Shown here: piece after piece, positions 1-8,047 of the stretch | How the letters are laid out: each line of letters starts with the position of its first letter | Position numbering within the stretch: the first letter of the stretch is position 1 | DNA from: RGIG3513 sp045658985 | Lineage (GTDB): Bacteria; Bacillota; Clostridia; Oscillospirales; Butyricicoccaceae | Direction of reading: 5' to 3' | DNA: 64,000 nt | Assembly (NCBI GenBank): GCA_045658985.1 | Contig: JAZOWC010000053.1 | Span: forward strand, 1-64,000 | Translations under genes and position numbers: made by a program | Notes under the pieces: generated by a model | Database searches by the model: none | Told to the model about the DNA's origin: nothing | What the model saw: the letters and a program-made list of their open reading frames with translations, nothing else

Positions 1-85
1 CGCTATTTTGCAAGGTTTTTATTCATTATAAGTTCGGTATTGTGACAAAAGCAGATGAAAAACCGAACAAATAAAAGCCAAAAAG

Positions 86-132
86 GTAACAAAACGGTTA
101 CAAAATCGGAAAAACTGTTACTTTTTTGTAAT
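86..132. promoter_or_regulatory. Tandem GTAAC dyads, possible operators
   Basis: Two short inverted repeats sit just upstream of the first gene's promoter: GTAAC-6 nt-GTTAC at 86-101 and GTTAC-6 nt-GTAAT at 117-132. Their starts are 31 bp apart, about three helical turns, and the second touches the -35 hexamer. A regulator binding here is inferred only. The string TGTTACTTTT in the second dyad recurs in the direct repeats at 57325-57357 upstream of an XRE-family gene. Confidence 0.4.
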
Positions 133-160
133 CGACATTTGGGTTTTCAGCATTTATAAT
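132..160 (+). promoter_or_regulatory. Sigma-A-type promoter for the lipoprotein gene
   Basis: TCGACA (132-137), 17-nt spacer, TATAAT (155-160). The -10 is perfect and the spacing ideal. It would give a leader of about 80 nt. The rest of positions 1-245 holds no gene that can be supported. Confidence 0.6.
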
Positions 161-189
161 GGAATTATAGAACATTTGCACAGTTGTAG

Positions 190-209
190 GGCAGGGGCTT
201 GCTCCTGCC
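190..209. repeat. Small palindrome in the 5' leader
   Basis: GGCAGGGGC-TT-GCTCCTGCC forms a 9-bp hairpin with one G-U or mismatch position in the leader of the first gene. Such GC-rich palindromes are often dispersed intergenic repeats in Clostridia, but no second copy was noticed in this window, so its nature is unknown. Confidence 0.35.
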
Positions 210-245
210 GCAAACCCACCGTATCAAAGATAAGGAGATGAAAAT

Positions 246-1313
246 ATGAAGAAAGCTTATTTATTCCTGACGGTTTTATTGGCGGCAGCGTTGCTTTTCA
301 CCGCCTGCGGCAAGGTCGAGCCGGTGACACAGGATAATCCCGTACCGCCTGTGTCAGACGATAGTGACAAAGATATTGCGGATAACAGCACGCCGAAGGA
401 TGACAACAAAGACATTCCCAACACAAAAGACCCTGACGGTTCATCTGCCGATACACCTCCCGTTTACACTCCGCCCGTTGACACTCCTCCTGAAGCGGAG
501 ATAGTCTGTGAGTTTGACACGGTAGCGCTTAAATGCTTCAAAAGAGGCTCGGGTTACATAAGAATAGAGGACGGGTGGAAGGTAGAAACTCGTGTAAATG
601 AGCTTGAATATACTTTCGGTGGCGACTTTGTGGATGGGATATACAAGCTGCTCAAACAGGTAGATACTACAATGAACCCTAAGCCTGAGTCTGATATAAT
701 AAGTTACACGGCGCGGTTCTATAACTGCGACGGTGGAACAGAAGAGTTGATTGTATTTTCACCCCCACGCGGAGGTACAGAATATGGCGCAAATAGAGTA
801 TGGGTAAAAGTGTCTGAACAGGAACGTCGACCGCTTACAATAGAAGCATCCGAAGAGTTTATGCGTCGCTGCAATAATAAGGGGTTGAAAGATAACCGAT
901 TCTTTTCCGATAAATCTATAACTACCGAGATTGATTGGTTGTTTTCTCTTGCGAGACGACAACCTATTCTGGTATATGATGAAAACCGTGAGTTAACACC
1001 CGAACAGGTCGTTGAACAAAGCCTCTATAACCTAGGCAAGGAGCTGACTCAGCCTGCTGTTGACAGATTCTTTATTATCAAAGATTACGAGGGATGGGGT
1101 TATGCAATCTACTCAAACAAAGAAGAGGACGAATCTATCAGGAATCATCCGCTTTACGGTTTGTCGGGTTTGACCGATGACCAATATGTAGTTGTACCTC
1201 GTGGTATACGCGGCATATACGAAGGATTAAGCAATGACGGTATGTACGATTCGTTTTTCTTCCTCGAATATGTGGAAGGTATTTGGCGCTTATGGCTGAG
1301 GTCCCGTCCGTAA
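246..1313 (+). CDS. Proline-rich lipoprotein of unknown function
   Basis: A 355-residue predicted exported lipoprotein. The N-terminus has a charged start, a hydrophobic stretch and a lipobox ending FTAC with the acylated cysteine at residue 21. Residues about 25-85 form a low-complexity linker rich in Pro, Asp and Thr that would span the cell wall. The remaining 270 residues are soluble and match no family I recognise. An AAGGAG ribosome binding site precedes the ATG. The gene is monocistronic, with its own promoter and a strong hairpin behind it. A surface-anchored ligand-binding role is conceivable but not shown. Confidence 0.75.
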   Translation: MKKAYLFLTVLLAAALLFTACGKVEPVTQDNPVPPVSDDSDKDIADNSTPKDDNKDIPNTKDPDGSSADTPPVYTPPVDTPPEAEIVCEFDTVALKCFKRGSGYIRIEDGWKVETRVNELEYTFGGDFVDGIYKLLKQVDTTMNPKPESDIISYTARFYNCDGGTEELIVFSPPRGGTEYGANRVWVKVSEQERRPLTIEASEEFMRRCNNKGLKDNRFFSDKSITTEIDWLFSLARRQPILVYDENRELTPEQVVEQSLYNLGKELTQPAVDRFFIIKDYEGWGYAIYSNKEEDESIRNHPLYGLSGLTDDQYVVVPRGIRGIYEGLSNDGMYDSFFFLEYVEGIWRLWLRSRP

Positions 1314-1331
1314 TAAAATGCAATTAAACAA

Positions 1332-1357
1332 AAACGGAGTGCTCACGCACTCCGTTT
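1332..1357. terminator. Bidirectional terminator
   Basis: An 11-bp perfect stem (1332-1342 with 1347-1357) and a 4-nt loop, A-rich before and T-rich after. It lies between the convergent lipoprotein and hprK genes and could serve both. Confidence 0.8.
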
Positions 1358-1371
1358 GCTTATTTGATCTA

Positions 1372-2316
1372 TTACCCTTTGTTGTTCTGCTGGGCGAGCA
1401 TGCTGGCGTAGAGCTTGTCGGAGAACTCTTTTGCCGTGTGTTGGCCCATCTTTTTGTTACGGTTGTTCATGGCGGCGACTTCGATGATCATAGCCAGATT
1501 TCGACCAGGCTTGACGGGGATGCGCAGAGAGGGGATCTTGATACCGAGGATGTCCGTAGTCTCCTCATCGAGGCCGAGACGGTCATAGGGCTTCTTGTCG
1601 TCCCAATGCTCAAGGTTGATAACGAGGTCGACCTTCTCGGTGGGCTTGACGGCACCCATACCGAATATGCGGCGCACGTCGATAATACCGATGCCGCGCA
1701 GCTCCATATAGTAGCGGATGACTTCGGGCGCGGTACCGACCAGAGTCTTGGCGGACACACGCTTGATATCAACAACGTCGTCGGCGACCAGACGGTGACC
1801 GCGCTTGACCAGCTCGACGGCAGTCTCGCTCTTGCCTATGCCGCTGTCACCAAGGAGCAGTACGCCCTCACCGTAAACCTCGACGAATACGCCGTGGAGA
1901 TTGGTGCGGGGGCCAAGATGGACGTTGAGGGCCGAGGTCAGCGCCGCAATATGATCGGACGTGAGATCGGGAGTTCGTGCAAGGACAACGTCGTATTTGC
2001 GAGCCATCTCCAAAAATTCGGGGAAGGGCTCAAGATTGCGGCAGATGATAACCATGGGGATATCGGAGGAGAAGAGCTTGTCCAGTACGTCCCGGCGCTT
2101 ATCTTCGGTCAGAGTGGAGAGGAAAGTGTGCTCGACTTTGCCGAATACCTGTATGGAATCGCTCTGGAAATACTCATAATATCCTGCGAGAGGGAAGGCA
2201 GGACGGTTGGCCGCAGGTCTGGTGATCTTGTGATGAAGACTGTTGTCTGAAGAATAGAGGATCTCCAGCTTCATTTCGGTAATAATCTGATGGGGCTCAA
2301 TGTAGATTTGCTCCAC
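1372..2316 (-). CDS. hprK: HPr kinase/phosphorylase
   Basis: Bifunctional enzyme that phosphorylates and dephosphorylates HPr on Ser46, the key switch of CcpA-dependent carbon catabolite control in Firmicutes. The 314-residue protein has the P-loop GDSGIGKS near residues 156-163, the conserved His at about 141 and the family signature MELRGIGIIDV near 205. I place the start at the GTG at 2316 because AGGAGGTG lies 6 nt upstream; the longer frame reaching 2397 adds a hydrophobic stretch unlike the family and without a ribosome site. It stands alone; the common neighbours lgt or uvrB are not adjacent, although uvrB starts at the far end of this window. Confidence 0.96.
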   Translation of the reverse strand: MEQIYIEPHQIITEMKLEILYSSDNSLHHKITRPAANRPAFPLAGYYEYFQSDSIQVFGKVEHTFLSTLTEDKRRDVLDKLFSSDIPMVIICRNLEPFPEFLEMARKYDVVLARTPDLTSDHIAALTSALNVHLGPRTNLHGVFVEVYGEGVLLLGDSGIGKSETAVELVKRGHRLVADDVVDIKRVSAKTLVGTAPEVIRYYMELRGIGIIDVRRIFGMGAVKPTEKVDLVINLEHWDDKKPYDRLGLDEETTDILGIKIPSLRIPVKPGRNLAMIIEVAAMNNRNKKMGQHTAKEFSDKLYASMLAQQNNKG

Positions 2317-2434
2317 GGCGGCACCTCCTGAAAAAATTGTTGGATATATTATACAATAGGTTAAAATAAATAACAATAGCAAAAATGCGTCTGGCATAAC
2401 ACCAAACGCATCTTATTAATAATATCTGTCTAAA

Positions 2435-2623
2435 TTACACCGCTCTGGTGACCTTGCCCGAACGCAGGCAACGGGTACAGACATTCACATGGACAGGGGT
2501 TCCATTCACAACAGCCTTGACACGACGTACGTTGGGCTTCCAAGCACGATTGGTTCTTCTGTGAGAATGTGAGAGCTGGATTCCAAAAGTAACGCCCTTT
2601 CCGCAGATATCACACTTTGCCAT
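2435..2623 (-). CDS. rpmB: Large ribosomal subunit protein bL28
   Basis: 62-residue ribosomal protein with the characteristic start MAKCDICGKG and the two CxxC-type pairs (CDIC, CTRC) of the zinc-binding form of L28. The start at 2623 follows AAGGAGGTG by 7 nt; upstream in-frame codons to 2665 are non-coding leader. It is transcribed alone from a promoter at 2669-2697. Confidence 0.97.
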   Translation of the reverse strand: MAKCDICGKGVTFGIQLSHSHRRTNRAWKPNVRRVKAVVNGTPVHVNVCTRCLRSGKVTRAV

Positions 2624-2668
2624 TCCTCTGCACCTCCTTAAAGTAGTTGTCACAAAGCGACACAAGCT

Positions 2669-2697
2669 ATATTACCACAACTTTTACAATAAAGCAA
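2669..2697 (-). promoter_or_regulatory. rpmB promoter
   Basis: On the minus strand: TTGCTT (2692-2697), 17 nt, TAATAT (2669-2674), about 45 nt upstream of the rpmB start. Confidence 0.55.
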
Positions 2698-2726
2698 TAG
2701 GTAAAACAAGATTTTTTTGAAATATA

Positions 2727-2755
2727 TTGACATTTTTTTGTACCGATGATACTAT
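2727..2755 (+). promoter_or_regulatory. thiT promoter
   Basis: TTGACA (2727-2732), exactly 17 nt, TACTAT (2750-2755). Transcription would start near 2762, immediately before the TPP aptamer, as expected for a riboswitch promoter. Confidence 0.75.
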
Positions 2756-2763
2756 ATCTATGA

Positions 2764-2860
2764 CAAAGGGGCGCTGGATGCTGTCCGGCTGAGATGAGAC
2801 TAACTGCGGTCTCAGTACCCTGATAACCTGATCCGGGTAATGCCGGCGGAGGGAAGAATA
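2764..2860 (+). ncRNA. TPP riboswitch (THI element)
   Basis: A thiamine pyrophosphate aptamer recognised by its conserved blocks: GGGGCGCT at the 5' side, CTGAGA at 2789-2794, ACCCTGATAACCTGATC and GGGTAATGCCGGCGG followed by AGGGAA. It lies in the leader of thiT. A hairpin with a T-run follows at 2874-2910 and the thiT ribosome site comes straight after it, so control is most likely by premature transcription termination when TPP is bound. Such a switch in front of a thiamine transporter is well established in Firmicutes. Confidence 0.95.
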
Positions 2861-2873
2861 TCCGTATTTTTTC

Positions 2874-2910
2874 TGTCCGCTGTATAACAGGCGGACATTT
2901 TTGTTTTTTG
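2874..2910 (+). terminator. Riboswitch-controlled terminator before thiT
   Basis: TGTCCGC at 2874-2880 pairs with GCGGACA at 2891-2897, followed by a T-rich tract. TGTCCG also occurs inside the aptamer at about 2782-2787, so it could compete for the same partner as an antiterminator; this is inference. Confidence 0.75.
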
Positions 2911-2920
2911 GAGGAATGTT

Positions 2921-3472
2921 ATGAGACACAATAGAGAGAGACTACTTACCGTATGCGAAGGAGCTATCACTATTGCTCTTGCATGGGCGCTCAGCTATCT
3001 TGAGATCGATCTGTGGTTTCAGGGTGGTTCCATCGGCGTGACGATGCTTCCGCTTATACTGTTTGCAATGCGCCGCGGTTCGGGCTGGGGCACGTTGGTG
3101 GGATTTGTGTTCGGTACCATCAAGTTCTATATGGCAGGCGGATGGGCCCTGTCCTGGCAGTCTATGCTGCTTGATTATACCGTGGCGTATGCTCTTGTGG
3201 GACTTGCCGGCCTATATAGGGTACAAAAGGGCAGAAGCATCATAGCTCCCGTCATCGGCGGATTTGCACGGTTTGTTGTGCACTATATCTCGGGTGTTAC
3301 CATATACGCGCAGTATATGCCCGAGGATTTCTGGGGCATGCCGATGGCGTCGCCCTATATCTACTCGGCACTGTACAATGGCGGATATGTTGCGCCCAGT
3401 GTGGCTCTCTGCTGTATTCTCATATGGACTATGAGCCGCAGCAAGCCAATAGACAGGTTTATAAACAGATGA
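2921..3472 (+). CDS. thiT: Thiamine-specific ECF transporter S component
   Basis: 183-residue, six-helix substrate-binding membrane protein of an energy-coupling factor transporter. It resembles ThiT (YuaJ): the SYLEIDLWFQGGSIGVTML region and the later GVTIYAQYM segment are typical of the thiamine-binding subunit. It would work with shared EcfAA'T modules encoded elsewhere. The start ATG follows GGAGG by 6 nt. The TPP riboswitch upstream independently supports thiamine as the substrate. Confidence 0.93.
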   Translation: MRHNRERLLTVCEGAITIALAWALSYLEIDLWFQGGSIGVTMLPLILFAMRRGSGWGTLVGFVFGTIKFYMAGGWALSWQSMLLDYTVAYALVGLAGLYRVQKGRSIIAPVIGGFARFVVHYISGVTIYAQYMPEDFWGMPMASPYIYSALYNGGYVAPSVALCCILIWTMSRSKPIDRFINR

Positions 3473-3479
3473 TTTTTCG

Positions 3480-3507
3480 CCCTATCCCGCAGTTTTACGG
3501 GGTAGGG
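3480..3507 (+). terminator. Hairpin after thiT
   Basis: CCCTATCCCG pairs with CGGGGTAGGG (one G-U) around an 8-nt loop just after the thiT stop. It lacks a clear T-run, so its terminator strength is uncertain. Confidence 0.45.
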
Positions 3508-3572
3508 TGAAATTATTGTATAATATAATGTATAAAAAGTGTCTTTTTGCAGCATTTTTGTTCAAAAAACTC

Positions 3573-3601
3573 TTGCAAAAACAGCATTGGTATGATATTA
3601 T
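3573..3601 (+). promoter_or_regulatory. rpsB-tsf promoter
   Basis: TTGCAA (3573-3578), 17 nt, TATTAT (3596-3601), about 118 nt upstream of rpsB. Confidence 0.6.
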
Positions 3602-3607
3602 ATTTAA

Positions 3608-3712
3608 GCTGCCCAAGAAGGCAGACTACACACATTGCGTAACGAGGCGATTGTGCCGCATATACGGTGACCGCCGAGGATGAGCGTGGTGGAGGAAAAA
3701 ACAAAGGAGGAC
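3608..3712 (+). promoter_or_regulatory. Possible structured rpsB leader
   Basis: About 105 nt of transcribed leader contain a small stem (CTGCC/GGCAG) and an alternative TGCG...CGCA arm with GGCG/CCGC pairing inside. Leaders of rpsB are known autoregulatory sites for S2 in several bacteria; whether this one binds S2 cannot be told from a single sequence. Confidence 0.35.
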
Positions 3713-3718
3713 ATTAAA

Positions 3719-4525
3719 ATGTCAGTAATTTCAATGAAGCAGCTGCTGGAGTCCGGCGTACATTTCGGACATCAGACCCGCCGTTGGAACCCCAAGATGG
3801 CAGAGTACATCTTTATGGAGAGAAACGGCATCTACATCATCGACCTGCAGAAGACCGTCAAGAAGCTCGAGGAAGCATACTTCTTCGTTCGTGACATCGC
3901 TGCAGAGGGTGGCAACATCCTGTTTGTCGGTACCAAGAAGCAGGCTCAGGACGCTGTCCGCGAGGAAGCTGAGAGAGTCGGCATGTACTATGTTAACGCT
4001 CGTTGGCTGGGCGGTATGCTCACCAACTTCAAGACAATGCGCCGCCGCGTAGAGCGTCTGGCTCAGCTGAACAGAATGGCTGAGGACGGCACATTTGATC
4101 TGCTTCCCAAGAAGGAAGTTATCAAGCACAAGCTCGAGATCGAGAAGCTCGAGAAGTACCTGGGCGGGGTTAAGGAAATGCGCAAGCTCCCCGCTGCTCT
4201 GTTTGTAGTTGACCTCCGCAAGGAGAAGAACGCTATCGCCGAGGCTAAGAAGCTCGGTATCCCTGTTGTCGCTATCGTTGACACCAACTGCGATCCCGAA
4301 GATGCAGATTACGTCATCCCCGGCAACGACGATGCTATCCGTGCTATCAAGCTGATCGCTTCCGCTATGGCTAACGCCGTTATCGAAGGCCGTCAGGGCG
4401 AGCAGCTCTCCGTCAGCGACGAGACCGTTGCAGCAGAAGAGCAGACCGCAGCACCTGCAGTAGACACCACTCCCAGAGCTCCCATGAAGAGAGAGTCCAA
4501 GACTGCAGAAGAAATCATCGGCTAA
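3719..4525 (+). CDS. rpsB: Small ribosomal subunit protein uS2
   Basis: 268-residue S2 with the family start SVISMKQLLESGVHFGHQ and the conserved YIFMERNGIYIIDLQKT segment. It binds the 30S head late in assembly. The start at 3719 follows AAAGGAGGACATTAAA; an upstream in-frame ATG at 3680 is rejected because it lies ahead of this ribosome site. The Ala/Glu/Thr-rich C-terminal tail from about residue 235 is variable in the family. It is cotranscribed with tsf 27 nt downstream, the usual bacterial pairing. Confidence 0.98.
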   Translation: MSVISMKQLLESGVHFGHQTRRWNPKMAEYIFMERNGIYIIDLQKTVKKLEEAYFFVRDIAAEGGNILFVGTKKQAQDAVREEAERVGMYYVNARWLGGMLTNFKTMRRRVERLAQLNRMAEDGTFDLLPKKEVIKHKLEIEKLEKYLGGVKEMRKLPAALFVVDLRKEKNAIAEAKKLGIPVVAIVDTNCDPEDADYVIPGNDDAIRAIKLIASAMANAVIEGRQGEQLSVSDETVAAEEQTAAPAVDTTPRAPMKRESKTAEEIIG

Positions 4526-4552
4526 TTATAAAATTAAAGGAGAGTAAATACA

Positions 4553-5482
4553 ATGGCATTTACAGCTAAAGACGTACAGAAGCTCCGTGAGCAGACCGGC
4601 GCCGGTATGATGGATTGTAAGAAGGCTCTTACTTCTTCTGACGGTGATTTCGAAAAGGCTATCGAGTTCCTCCGCGAGAAGGGTCTCGCTGCAGCAGCTA
4701 AGAAGGCTGGCCGTGTAGCAGCAGAAGGCGCTGCATACGCTACCGTATGCGCTGAGTGCGGTGTTGCTGCTCTGGTTGAGATCAACTCCGAGACCGACTT
4801 CGTTGCAAAGAACGATGAGTTCAAGAAGTTCTGCGCAGACGTTGCTACCGCTATTATGGTAGAAGCTCCCGCTGACCTCGAGGCTCTGGGCGCTTGCGAG
4901 TACCCCGGTTCCGATCTGACCGTTGTTGATATGCAGCGCGAGAAGGTTCTGACCATCGGTGAGAACATTCAGATCAGACGTTTTGACCGTTATGACAACA
5001 ATACCATGAACATCGCTTACATCCATGCAGGCGGCAAGATCGGTGTTCTGGTTGCACTGGAAGTTTCCGACAATCTCCGCGGCAACGAGAAGATCGTTGA
5101 GATGGGCAAGGACATCTGCATGCAGATCGCTGCAATGCGTCCCCAGTGGCTCAACCGCGCTGATGTTCCCGAAGCTACCCTGGCAAAGGAGAAGGAGATC
5201 CTTCTGGCTCAGACCATCAACGAAGGCAAGCCCGCTGCTGTCGCAGAGAAGATCGTTCTCGGCCGTATCGGCAAGTTCTATGAGGAAAACTGCCTCGTAG
5301 ATCAGGCATTCGTTAAGGAGAACAAGATCTCTGTTTCCAAGTATGTTGACAGAGTTGCTGCTGAGCAGGGCGGCACCGCAAAGATCGTTAAGTTCACCCG
5401 CTTCGAGAGAGGCGAGGGCATCGCAAAGCGTGAGGACAACTTTGCTGAAGAAATCGCAAAGCTCACCGGCGGCGCTAACTAA
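4553..5482 (+). CDS. tsf: Elongation factor Ts
   Basis: 309-residue guanine nucleotide exchange factor for EF-Tu. The N-terminal UBA-like domain carries the hallmark LREQTGAGMMDCKKAL, followed by the TDFVAKN motif near residue 80 that contacts EF-Tu. It is full length. The ribosome site is AAAGGAGAG, 8 nt before ATG. Second gene of the rpsB operon, ended by the strong hairpin at 5501. Confidence 0.98.
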   Translation: MAFTAKDVQKLREQTGAGMMDCKKALTSSDGDFEKAIEFLREKGLAAAAKKAGRVAAEGAAYATVCAECGVAALVEINSETDFVAKNDEFKKFCADVATAIMVEAPADLEALGACEYPGSDLTVVDMQREKVLTIGENIQIRRFDRYDNNTMNIAYIHAGGKIGVLVALEVSDNLRGNEKIVEMGKDICMQIAAMRPQWLNRADVPEATLAKEKEILLAQTINEGKPAAVAEKIVLGRIGKFYEENCLVDQAFVKENKISVSKYVDRVAAEQGGTAKIVKFTRFERGEGIAKREDNFAEEIAKLTGGAN

Positions 5483-5500
5483 TCAGATCAATGATTTTAA

Positions 5501-5530
5501 AGCCGAGGGATTATCTCCCTCGGCTTTTTC
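5501..5530 (+). terminator. rpsB-tsf terminator
   Basis: Ten-bp perfect stem AGCCGAGGGA/TCCCTCGGCT with a 5-nt loop followed by TTTTCTTTT; a textbook intrinsic terminator. Confidence 0.9.
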
Positions 5531-5550
5531 TTTTGACTCGATTAATGCAA

Positions 5551-5580
5551 AAATACCGTGCAGATTCTGCACGGTATTTT
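5551..5580. terminator. Terminator between tsf and the amidohydrolase operon
   Basis: Thirteen-bp perfect stem (5551-5563 with 5567-5579), three-nt loop, flanked by A-run and T-run. It probably ends the minus-strand amidohydrolase transcript and backs up the tsf terminator. Confidence 0.75.
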
Positions 5581-5594
5581 TGTATATATTTTGG

Positions 5595-6764
5595 TTATTT
5601 TGCGAGATTGTCGTATACTTCGCCATCGATGATGGTCTTTTCGCATCTGGACATGGAGCAGAAGGGATGACCACTGAATATAGCCATATCAGCATCTTTG
5701 CCGACCTCGATGGAGCCGATTCGATCCTGCAGTCCCAGCAGGGTTGCGGGATTGATAGTCACGCCCTCGAATGCAGTCTGCTCATCGAGACCGTATGCGA
5801 TGGCGCGGCCGACGTTGAGAGCAAGCATACCAACCTGACCGGAGCCGTCCATTGTCAGACAGATCTTGAGACCCATCTTGGAGAGGATTGCAGCATTCTC
5901 GGGAATCTGATTGAACAGCTCTGATTTGGAGGGGCTGGAGAAGAGAGGACCAAGTGTGAGGAATACATCCTTTTCTTTGAGGAAATCCTTGATCAGATGA
6001 CCTTCTGTCACGTGCTCGAGAGCGTAATCGAGGTTGTATTCTTCGGCAACTCTGATTGCGGTAACGATATCGTCGCTGCGGTGTGCGTGGATACGGCACT
6101 TCATCTCGCCGCGAACAACAGGCACAAGAGCCTCAAGCTTGAAATCAGCTTTGGGCTTGGACTTGGAGGGGTCCTTTTCCCACTCAAGCAGAGCATCGGA
6201 ATATACCTTTGCGTTAAACAGGATCTCACGCAGTACAGCGCCTGTACCCATGCGGGTTTTGGGCATTACGTTTCTGCCGCCGTATGTACCCTTGGGGTTT
6301 TCGCCGAGCGCAAACTTCATCTGCTCGGTGCCTTCGATCATAATATCGAATACTGTTGCGCCGTCCTTGTGCTTGAAAGCAATACCTGTGCCGCAGCATA
6401 CGTTAGCGGAGCCGGGAATGGTCAGACTGGTGGTGATACCGCCCTGTCTGCCGCGGATGATACCTGCATCCTTGGGATTCAGTGCATCAAGAGCGCGGAT
6501 ATAGCCGGTGTTGGGGGAGGTGGTTTCGTTCAGATCGACGCTTTCGCCGCGTGCGTGGGGCATGGTTTCGACGGATACGTGGGAGTGGGAGTCGACAAAA
6601 CCGGGGGTGACCCACTTACCCTCTGCATCTATAACTTCGTAACTTTCGGGGATAGCAATATCGGTGCCGACAGCGGTAATCTTGCCGTTTTCAACAAGAA
6701 CAGTACCTCTTTCGAGAGTACCCTGAGTTACAGTAATTATTTTACCGTTTTTGATAGCAAGCAT
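5595..6764 (-). CDS. Metal-dependent amidohydrolase (paralog 1)
   Basis: 389-residue member of the amidohydrolase superfamily, of the imidazolonepropionase/prolidase-like branch. The N-terminal beta-sandwich (residues 1-50) leads to the metal site DSHSH near residue 60; later putative ligands lie in the HAHRSDD, LEHVTEGH and LTMDGSG segments, and the C-terminus has the family pattern GKDADMAIFSGHPF. The substrate is unknown; peptides or cyclic amides are typical of relatives. Second gene of an operon, 37 nt after a close paralog. Start fixed by AAGGAG 8 nt upstream. No signal peptide, so cytoplasmic. Confidence 0.85.
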   Translation of the reverse strand: MLAIKNGKIITVTQGTLERGTVLVENGKITAVGTDIAIPESYEVIDAEGKWVTPGFVDSHSHVSVETMPHARGESVDLNETTSPNTGYIRALDALNPKDAGIIRGRQGGITTSLTIPGSANVCCGTGIAFKHKDGATVFDIMIEGTEQMKFALGENPKGTYGGRNVMPKTRMGTGAVLREILFNAKVYSDALLEWEKDPSKSKPKADFKLEALVPVVRGEMKCRIHAHRSDDIVTAIRVAEEYNLDYALEHVTEGHLIKDFLKEKDVFLTLGPLFSSPSKSELFNQIPENAAILSKMGLKICLTMDGSGQVGMLALNVGRAIAYGLDEQTAFEGVTINPATLLGLQDRIGSIEVGKDADMAIFSGHPFCSMSRCEKTIIDGEVYDNLAK

Positions 6765-6801
6765 AATATTTACTCCTTATGTTGGATGATATATATTTCG
6801 G

Positions 6802-7980
6802 TTATATTTGACGAATAGGATTGGGATAAATAACGCCTTCAATGATTGTTGTTTCGCATCTGGACAGTGAAGAGAAGGGGTGACCGGTGAATATAGCCAG
6901 ATCAGCATCTTTGCCAACCTCGATGGAGCCGATTCTGTCCTGCAGACCAATCAATGTTGCAGGATTGATAGTAATGGCTTCAAAAGCAGCCTGCTCGTCC
7001 AGACCATAGGCAATGGCACGACCCACGTTGAGGGGGAGCATATCGCTTGAAGCCGAATTGTCCATAGTCAGACAAAGCTTCTTGATTCCTGCTTTTGCAA
7101 AGATTCCTGCGTTTTCGGGGATCTGTCCGTGAAGCTCGGATTTGGATGGACTGGAGAAGAGAGGACCGAGAGTACAGAAAACGTCTTTTTCCTTGAGGAA
7201 ATCTAGTATCATATATCCCTCTGTTACGTGCTCAATCGCGTAGTCAAGATTAAACTCCTCTGCGACTCTGACGGCAGTAACGATGTCATCACTTCTGTGA
7301 GCGTGTATGCGGCATTTCATCTCGCGGCGCATAACCGGAACAAGAGCGTTAAGTTTGAAATCGGGCTTGGGCTTGGTTTTAGAAGTTCCGTTTTCCCATG
7401 CAAGCAGAGCATCCGAGTACTGTTTTGCATCATAGAGAATCTCACGGAATCTGCCGCCTACGCCCATACGTGTACGGGGCATAAACTTGCGACCTCTGTC
7501 ATAGCCTTTGGGGTTTTCGCCAAGAGCAAACTTCATCTGCTCTGTGCCGGGAATCACAATATCATAAACGGTATTTCCGTCCTTATGCTTGAATGCAATA
7601 CCCGTACCTCCGCAGATATTTGCTGAGCCGGGAAGGGTGAGACTGGTTGTAATGCCTCCGCGACGGCCGATTTTGAGACCGAGATCTCTGGGGTTGAGAG
7701 CATCCAGAACACGAACGTAAGAAGTGTTGGCGTTGACGGACTCATTAACGTCGCTGTTTTCGTCCTTTGCATGGGGGAGTGAGCCTATGCAGGTGTGAGC
7801 ATGTGAGTCAACAAACCCCGGGGTAACCCATTTGCCCTGGGCGTCAATAATTTCAGCGCTTTCGGGAATGGCAATATCAGCACCAACCGCTGCAATTTTA
7901 CCGTTCTCTATGAGAATGGTTCCGCATTCGATAGTGCCATTTGTTACGGTTATGATTTTTCCGTTTTTTACAGCTAACAT
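6802..7980 (-). CDS. Metal-dependent amidohydrolase (paralog 2)
   Basis: 392-residue paralog of the downstream gene, with nearly the same start (MLAVKNGKIITVTNG), metal motif DSHAH, HAHRSDD and C-terminal block. It differs around residues 60-80 and in the stretch LTMDNSASSD. I start it at 7980, preceded by AAGGTGA; ten additional upstream in-frame residues are probably leader. The tandem pair implies a duplication with specialisation for two related amide substrates. It is divergent from an M20 peptidase and shares its control region. Confidence 0.85.
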   Translation of the reverse strand: MLAVKNGKIITVTNGTIECGTILIENGKIAAVGADIAIPESAEIIDAQGKWVTPGFVDSHAHTCIGSLPHAKDENSDVNESVNANTSYVRVLDALNPRDLGLKIGRRGGITTSLTLPGSANICGGTGIAFKHKDGNTVYDIVIPGTEQMKFALGENPKGYDRGRKFMPRTRMGVGGRFREILYDAKQYSDALLAWENGTSKTKPKPDFKLNALVPVMRREMKCRIHAHRSDDIVTAVRVAEEFNLDYAIEHVTEGYMILDFLKEKDVFCTLGPLFSSPSKSELHGQIPENAGIFAKAGIKKLCLTMDNSASSDMLPLNVGRAIAYGLDEQAAFEAITINPATLIGLQDRIGSIEVGKDADLAIFTGHPFSSLSRCETTIIEGVIYPNPIRQI

Positions 7981-8000
7981 TATATCACCTTCTTGCCTAA

Positions 8001-8029
8001 AGTATATCATATGATTATTCCTAAATCAA
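8001..8029 (-). promoter_or_regulatory. Promoter of the amidohydrolase operon
   Basis: Minus strand TTGATT (8024-8029), 17 nt, TATACT (8001-8006). The -35 abuts a perfect dyad at 8029-8047. Confidence 0.6.
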
Positions 8030-8047
8030 TTATAAAACATTTATAAT
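8029..8047. promoter_or_regulatory. Perfect dyad between divergent promoters
   Basis: ATTATAAA (8029-8036), three nt, TTTATAAT (8040-8047), a perfect 8-bp inverted repeat. It fills the gap between the -35 of the amidohydrolase promoter and the -35 of the M20 peptidase promoter, so one bound regulator could control both directions. Confidence 0.5.

Noticed and set aside
190..209. Palindrome as a mobile REP-type repeat
   Set aside because: No second copy or flanking duplication was noticed in the window, so mobility is not supported.
1318..2250. 310-codon open frame opposite hprK
   Set aside because: It lies fully antisense to a well-conserved gene, has no ribosome site and its translation shows no family pattern.
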